Positions 53,301 through 62,300 of a stretch of 64,000 nt of DNA are shown piece by piece; position 1 is the first letter of the stretch, and each line of letters starts with the position of its first letter. The notes beneath the pieces are model-generated. The model was not told the origin of the DNA and searched no databases. It worked only from the letters and a program-made list of their open reading frames with translations. Source of the stretch: Patella vulgata (Eukaryota > Mollusca > Gastropoda > Patellidae); NCBI RefSeq assembly GCF_932274485.2, contig NC_065879.2, positions 38,372,436-38,436,435 on the forward strand. The letters run 5' to 3'. A program made the translations under genes and the position numbers.

Positions 53301-56300
53301 ACAAAAGGGTGTCAGGAAACAGAATTATGAATTTCTGTGAGGAAGAAAATTAATTTTTGCATGCCCATTGCACAATTAGTTAGATACTGCATGTTTGCGA
53401 TCATGTTTTCTTTTGTTGCTTCTTATATATATACTTTCTGGCCATGGTGATAATTACACTACTATAAATAGGTAAGTTGTTTAAAAACATTTATTTACTT
53501 GTATTTCTGCTACAATAAAACTGTCATGCATGCTAGGGTGTATTTGATTCAGCTATTCTCTTGAGATACTATAAACATTATATTGTGTTTCATTGTAATT
53601 TACTGGAGTAAAATATACTGCCAAACAATTTTTCATAACACACTTTATCCCGACTGATTGAAAATTTTATTTTGATCAGTGTTAACAGTGACATCCATTG
53701 ATTATAAAAAAATCCAAATACATTCTCTTTTTTTAGCACCTGATGGAAGAGAAAGTTTAGCCAAAATAAGACAGAAGAATAATGATACTTTTGATGTTGA
53801 ATGGACACCTCATGAGATAGGTGAGTTTCAATACAATTATTATAATAATCGGTATTGCTGTAGAAATAGGTCAAATCACTCTTTTTAGCCAATCGTATTC
53901 CGAATTCCCACTTACTGTTCAGAGCTTAGAAAGATAGACTTTATTGCCTGTATGTCAAAGACATTGAGAAACAATTCTAAATCATAGAAAAATGGATTAA
54001 CAAATAAAAGAATGCATGTTTGTCATGGATTTTGTCAATTTTGTTTGTGTTTATTATTTGGCAGGTGATCATCGTGTTATTGTAGAATATGCTGATATGC
54101 CAATCAGTGGTAGTCCATTTACAGTTAAAGCTTTTGATGCTTCCAATGTTAAAGTTTCTCATATTGGACAAGCATTTCTGGGAAGACCAGTTCCTTTTAC
54201 ATGTAAGTCCTGTGAATTATTTATTACTTAAAGCTACAATTTCATATTTTTAAGTTATATTTTTAAAATGTATTAAAATAAAGCCTTAAAATCGATGCTA
54301 TGTATAAACAGTCCTACCTTGATAAAGAATAACCCTATAATTCACTATTGCCAGTTGAGAAATTGGCAAAAATATCATTTTCAACTTCAAATTCAAACGT
54401 TTGAAGATAGCTTTTCCATGTTAGGGAATAGAAAAACAAGGGAGGTAATTAGGAGGTAATTGTGTTATTATTTCCGGTGTGAAACATTTTTCAGTGTGAG
54501 AATGATAACTATGATCATATAATAGTGAGTTGACAACCTATTTTAGCAAAAGACATAGAAATAATTATGTTTTGTCTTTCTTAGAAAATATGAAATTCTA
54601 TAGCTTTAAACATTATTTGAAACCTTCATGAGAATTACCCGGTAGATGGATATTTTCATTGGCATAAAACTCAAAACAGCACCAAACTTTTAACTCTGAA
54701 TCAATTAATTTTCACATTTCTGGGAAAGATGTTTGTGGCCAAGTGGCCTAACATTTTAGATCATAAGGTATGCCGTTGAGGCAAGTGTTGGTGTTTTGAT
54801 AGTGCCCGTATAACCTCATGGGTGTTCTCTAATTTAAATCTGTACTACATGTGTCGTTTTTTTAGTGGATGCCAATTAAGAAAAAGATGGTAATCTAGGA
54901 ATACAAATTACTACTGATCATTGGATGGAAGCAGACAAAAACATATAAAATGCTGATTTTTATTGAGGCAAATGTTTTGATTTCAATCACATTGATGTAT
55001 TGCCTCAAGATCCCCCTTGTTTTTGTGCTCCCCACTTACTAAAGAATATTGGTGGACAAGTAAATTATTTGGTTTAAAGTTGTAGTATATATTTCCTTAT
55101 TTTAGTGGATGCCAGTGAAGCGGGAGATGGTAATCTAGAAATACAAGTCACAGCTGATCATGATAGCGTTCCTAACTATGTTCGTCAAGATGGTGACATG
55201 TCCTTCAAAGTTTCCTTCACTCCACAAAAAGCCAAGACTCATCTGGTTAATATCAGATTTAATGGAGAACCTGTGCCAGGTATTATAAATTGCTTTTATT
55301 TTACAATAACTCTTTGAAAAATGTGAGAATTCAAAATATTTCAAAACGACAGAAATTACTTTGAGTGATACAGGGTTCAATCACAGTTTTGAAAATGTGG
55401 TTCAAGGGCAACAAGTCGTAATCAAACATAACCAAACTTGTTACCCAATATTCTTATATATTGTCATTTAACAATGAAAACATAATCTGATTGACATCAT
55501 TCTAGGTAGTCCATTTCACTGTCGTATATTAGACAGTGACCGAGTACAAGTCAGCAGTGATTCTGTTAAACAGATTCCAGCAGGTGTTCTAGCTAGTTTT
55601 AAAGTTGACCCTCAAGATGCTGGAGAGGGTGAACTAGAAGTCAAGGTTATCTGTAAGTATGTAGGGTCCTAAACACCCTTTTTCTTTCAACCATAATTTA
55701 AAATAGATGCATGCCTCATTTTAGCTCAGTTTTTTATGACATTGTAGAAATGTCAAACTATGTATTTTGAAGTAACCTAATTAGGGGGAAGCCACAGTGG
55801 CTCAGTGAGTAAGGTGCTGGCTCACTAACCAGTAAGTCTGTGGGTTGATCACAGTGTTGGCCCAGAAAGTTCCTCAGGATTTTCCAGCGTAGTTTCCACT
55901 TGTCAGTGGTGCAGGACAGGGGGCCTGGCAAGGGCAGTATCTAGTCGTTTGAATGGAACCAAAAAATGATGTCCTGGACATTTGGAATTCAAAACAAGAG
56001 CGGGCCATAGAGCCAAATTTCCCTCATAGCACACTGTATTGCTTATGCCCATCTTCATTAGCCCAGTCGGTGCAGAACAGTAGGATGTTAAACCCCATTT
56101 TATTCCATTTCTTAATTTGGTGTTATGATACTATTTCAGTAAAAGTGTAGAGGTTGAATCTGTTCTAAGTTTTACAAAATAAAGATCCATCATTCATTAA
56201 ATGTTGTGCGTAAATGTATGAAATCATGGATACAAGTTTCTAAGACCGTACTTTATATTTTCAGCCGCAACTGGTCATGAAATACCTTCAAGAATCACTG

Positions 56301-59300
56301 GCTCATCACTGGCTACATATAAAGTGGATTATACACCCCAGGAGATTGGACGATATAAAGTTTATGTTGAATATGGTGGAGTAGAAGTTAACGGAAGTCC
56401 TTTTACATCAAATGTTTATGATCCTTCTCTAGTCAAAGTGGAATATCCCAACAGAGCTTATTTAGGCAGACCTATTTACTTTCATGGTAAGTTGGAACTT
56501 TTGCAGTCTGATGCATTTGCCTGAGATTGTTTTGCCATCAAACTTCAGTCTTATGTAATTCAAGTAACATTTCACTGGTTTGGCAATTTCTGGTGCAAAT
56601 CAAAGTAGAATTTGAGACACTGCATTATGCTTACATTATCCTGAACATCCTATTGAAGATTTTAATACCAAGGATTCTCATAGCTGCATAGTTCATGTGT
56701 GAACATTTTTACCACTTAATTAATGTGAATTCCAGTGGATGCATCCGCTGCAGGACAAGGAGAACTGGCAGCAGAAATCAAAAGTCATGGTACAACAGTT
56801 GCAAGTCAGTTCCGTGAAGTAGGTGTAGGAAGATATGAACTAAGTTTTACACCACAGGATATGTCAACTCATGTAGTTACTGCTTTATTTAATAACTACC
56901 CTATACCTGGTAAGCTTTGTTTAATAACTACCCGCTGGGGCCGCGACCTCGTAAGATGTATTTAATAACTACCCTATTTCCAAAAATTTAATTTAATTTC
57001 ACTTTTTGATTTGATGCCTGGGTCTGTCTCCCCCTCTGACCTTCATCTCTGCCTATCATTGAATATTTTCCTTACAATCCTCTGAATGATTACTAAAAGA
57101 TAATGAATTGAGACCTCAAATACACTAAAAGGGCCGGGAATCTTTATTTCTTTAAATGATATGTGGGCAGGGCTCTTAACCTTTAGAAATTGGAGGAAAC
57201 CAGGGAATCTGTAGAAAAAAAACTTAGGCAGGCAATCCTATTTCTTTGTTGCATGAAGATATATGGTCAAACTCACTTTTTGCAACTATGACTATAGTCA
57301 TTCAACTATTTGGACATGCAGAACTCCTATTCAAATTTTATATAATTTTATATAAAATTATGTTATTTAGCAGTAGGCCAAATGTGCATCTGGCCCTTTT
57401 GAGACAGAAGTAGAAGTTTCTCAAAAATTTGATGGAGGTGGAATTTACTACTACAAGAGATCTTCCAAGATTTACGGACCCCATCTTAAATTATAGTATA
57501 ATAATGTGCCATCACATATAAAGTGTTAATTTGTATTACAGGTTCACCATTCCATGTTGATGTAATTGATACTAGTAGTGTTACTATGAGTGGACAAGGT
57601 TTAAGAACAGCACAGGTTTATCGTGAAACATGGTTTAATCTAGATCTACATGGTATGGATGATACAGATCTAGATGTACAGATTGTTAGTAAGTAATCCT
57701 ATCATATTGATTACATGTCGCATTTTCCTCTATCACAAATTTATCAACTGAACATGGATACATTGATCAGTTTTCCATTGGGCCCCTCAGTTTAAATGCC
57801 CTCTTGATCGGTTGCTTGGCAAAACTCTACTGTAATAGAACTGATAAGATTAGACCACAATACTATGGACAGTCTCTTGTTATTTCAATAAATCAATATT
57901 AAAACTTTACATCTGGCTCTTTATGAATAAATCATTTATGGATTCAAACTAATTCAAAGGATTGTTGACTGTAGACTCCCGGTGGATTCTTGCAATAAGA
58001 AACAAATGTTTAGACCTTATGATTTAATATCTATATCCCAACGAGGTTATGAACATTAAATTATGTACAGTATGAATTGTTAGCTATATAAATTAAGTCT
58101 GTCTGAAATTTACACTTTTCTTCTCTGACAAAATGTGTATTCAATTTGATTCACCATCAGGAAGGTGTCCTTGTATATTGAGTGTTAACACCTTTACCTG
58201 CAATTACATTAAACTGGTGTTTTAGTAATGTACATCTTTGATTGTGAAATAATGATCTGATACACATCACAAACACATGTGAATTAATCACAGTAGTAGA
58301 CATGAAAGTACATAAGTGTATAGTCTAAATGTTTATTGTATACCTTATGCTTATGCTTAAAATTATAGAATTGTACATTAGAATAAAATATAGTACCCTT
58401 GATAAAAAGAAGGGCAGCCAAGTTCAAAGAACATAATTACAGAATGACAAATGAGTTTAATAATATGTTGACTTGCTGGAACAGGGGCTAAGTGGCAAAA
58501 AATCACGCAATTTTAATGCGGTTTTCAACATTAAAATTATAATCATAATGCATAAACAGTGTCAAACATATACCGTGGATCAGATATGCTGCAAATCGAC
58601 TCTAGCATGTTCCACACAGCCCAATTACCCGGCAGCACTGGGAGGGACCCTCCTCACACACACATATACCGGTAAATATTGCTTTTTTGGGGGCCCGGAT
58701 GGGATCTTGTTCCTCATGCAAAATCCCCTGTAGTGGAACATTTCAAGTCGATGGACGTTTGAATAAAAAAAGAATGTCAGGAGTATGAAAAGTAACATTA
58801 TTGATATTTTATATATATGTATGATTTAACTTGCAGGCCCATCAGGACATGAACTACCTTGTAAATTAAGTAGAAAAGGTCATATCTGTCGAGCTGAATT
58901 TACACCAATGGAAGTTGGTTCACATTTTATTGATGTTTTCTTTGCTGGTAATAAACTTCATGGCAGTCCTTTCATCAGTCATGCATTTGATCCAAGTCTT
59001 GTCCGCATCACTGATGTGGATCGAACTGGAAAGAGAGAAAGAGAAATCGGTTTCACAGGTAACCAGACCTATATCATTCCATCTATAATTGTCAAGATCG
59101 TATTTTGAAACAAGGAATAAAACGTTGTTTTATGACACGCCAGCTCCAATTGGGCTATATTGCACCAAATATTTTGATACGCAGAATATTGATATAATAT
59201 ATAAAAATTAATAAGATGAGTTGTGTCATAAGCATTTAAAACTTTACCATGATTTTCTAAGAAAATTGCTTTTGACCAGGATATTGATTTTTATCCAAGA

Positions 59301-62300
59301 AAATTTTAAAACATATTTGGAAAAATTGGGAAGCAGTGTTGTGGGGAAAAGCATTTCTGTTTACTGTTTAATATGCTCTGAAATGCATAAATAATGAAAT
59401 AATGTCTCAATAAACTGATAGCTTCAGATAGAAATGCTTGGAATAAATTGCACAAGACTTACCATGAAATCTTTCTTTACAGTTGATGCTACAATGGCTG
59501 GTGTTGGTGAATTAGATGCTGTTGTTTCTCATAATGGTCATAGAGTACAGACATACAGAGAATCAATAGATGAAGGACGATATAGATATACATTTATACC
59601 AGGAGAATCAGGACATTATGAAGTTAACGCTAAATTCAATGATGAAGCTATTCCAGGTACATAATCCAAAGAATGAATGAATAACAAATAACAATTTTAC
59701 TTTTAGAATAATACCCTGCTTTGTTGAGGAACAAGGATGGTGATTATTCCAAGTCTATTAAAGGTTTCTGAGTTGTTGTAATTTGACTGATTTATATTTA
59801 TGTTTATAACTTGTTTGTTAATTGAGATAGATCGTTTCATCAGCCTTCTTGCAAAGTTGTTCTCAAGTGCAGCATTGAAAATGGCAAAGAAATATTGAAT
59901 GTCTTCAGCATAAAATGCAATCTGAATTAAACAAAAATAATTTTGGTTCATTTCACATACCGATATGTCAGTTTTAGTTAATGAAGAATAAAGAGAGAGA
60001 GAAATGGGGTTTAACACATGGTTCAATTTTATTTCAATAATTCGCTTGCACGTAGGGGTCTTTAGCAGTGGAAGGAAACCGGAGGACCCGGAGAAAACCC
60101 ACGAGGTTTTACAGGCAACCCTACGCCTTGCCACGTACAACCGGGGAAACGAAACCCTGCCAGTTGACTCAATGACAGACCGTATGATACAGCATGTGCG
60201 TGCTAACCATTCGGCCATCCAACCCCCCTAATGAAGAATAAAGTATAAAACAGTAGTAAAATATTCCTATAATTATATATGGATCCATGAGCATGAACTT
60301 TTATAAAAATTTATGTATTTTAAATTTCTGAATATTATTTAATATTATTGTGTTTTCAAGGATGTCCAGTGGTTATCAATGTGGAAGAAGAAATACCGAC
60401 TTTCATCACTATCAGTTTTCGAAGTGTTGAAGCTCTCAATGTACACGAGAAGAATCATCATTTCATGTTGCATATGAATGGCAAACAAATTGATATGAGC
60501 TTACTACAAATACAGATTCAAGGTTTAACAGACAGCACAATCAGTATATATATGCATGATAAAGCAGGGCTTTGGATGGAATGGTTACAGAAACTTTTAT
60601 TATATGCAAAATATTTCATGACTAGAGATTGCAAAATTTGTATAATTGGCAATATATTTCATAAATACTGATTGCAAAATGTGCTTTAAATTATATATCT
60701 TATTGTTATTTATCCATTGAAAATGCTTTTAAAATTCTTTGTATGATAATTTGAATGGGAATTTGGTTTTGGAAATTCTTGACTCTTTTCTGTCTTTCAA
60801 ATATTATATTATGGCGATTACTTCATCACAAATTTGTCATGTGTATGTTTTTGCCAAGGTGGTGGACAACTATGGTAAGTAAATTAGTAAATCAAATACA
60901 GAGCTTATGAAATGTTAATAGCGTAGTCGAGTAGGTAGTTTTGATGCAGCAGCAAAAATTGTGACCAGCTCTGTTGAAAGGGTAATATAACAAGAATATA
61001 AATGCCTGGATAATTATATTTTACATCAGAAGAAACAAAAGCAAATTGGACAATAATTTTGACCTTTATAATTGATTGATTTTATGTTTACATACAGCAT
61101 TTAACTATTCTTTCAAACACAAACATAAATACTCCTTGTAATTATTGAAAAACAAGATCTGACACCTTTTGACAGAGCTGGTTAATATTATATGTCTATA
61201 TTTTATTATGTATAGTGCTGCATAAATTTAAAGTAGGTCTACATGTTAAATGTTTTTATGTAAGCCTTGTATAGTGTATAGAATTGTATGTATTTATAAT
61301 CATTGTAGGTACAATTATTTTATAGATTAAATTTTGTAACCTTCAATGTGAGATTTTTGTGGTAGGCCTACCTTAAGGTCTTTTTGTAATGAAGCTTGCA
61401 ATTTGTCTTTGCCATCATAGGCTTTAAAGTAGCATTTTGTTTTAATTACCCTTTCATATCCTTTCCTCATATCTTAATGTTGTGCCTTAAACTCTAAGAA
61501 ATATATTTATGTTAATATGTAATTAACCAAAAGAACATTTGAGAAAGAATTTGGTCTAAACACCAAATAATTTGAGATTATCAATATACATTTTCCTCCT
61601 TATTTAGCACCCAATGGAGATCAAGTTCCTGCCCGCCTGGCACCACAACCAAATGGAGATTTTAAAGTTGAATGGACACCAAATGTTGCAGGTAAGAATC
61701 CTGATGCGGTAAAACTAGAAACAAATGAACAGTATTTGCCCAAAATTTGGTATTAGATAATATTATTTTCAGACTTTCCCAGACATTACTCCTTTTTTTA
61801 AATTGAAATTACAAGTGTTTTACTCATAGAAAGCACCACTAATGAAATTCACTCAGCCATACAAAAGGAGGCTTACAATGTCGAAAGCAAGGGAACTAAT
61901 AATTACTTGAATGGCTATAGTAAAATTTTGGATGGAAAGAATTCAATCTAAATTTAGATGGAAATAGCATGAAAAGCAAGCAAATATATTCCTGCCTTCA
62001 CATGAAAATCTGAGATTCCTGATTTTTAGTTCTGAACTATGTCAATTTTTCACACAGGACGACATACAGTGGATGTTTCTTTTGCTGGTCAACAGATTCA
62101 AGGAAGTCCATTTTATATTGAAGTATTTGACATTACCAAGGTCAGAGTTGATAACTTCTTCAATGGCAATGTCAATGAACCAGCAGGTTTTACAGGTATT
62201 TACAACTGAATTCATTTCTATCATTGCCTTTTGTAATCTTCATACTCTGAAACACAGGTTGATTCTTTATGAGATAAATATTACCCTAACCGAGGGTTGA

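Noticed and set aside
59703-60218. Minus-strand open frame of 171 codons, and similar ones at 42-239 and 3466-3702
   Set aside because: They fall on SINE family A copies and repeat the same SINE-derived peptide. They are not genes.
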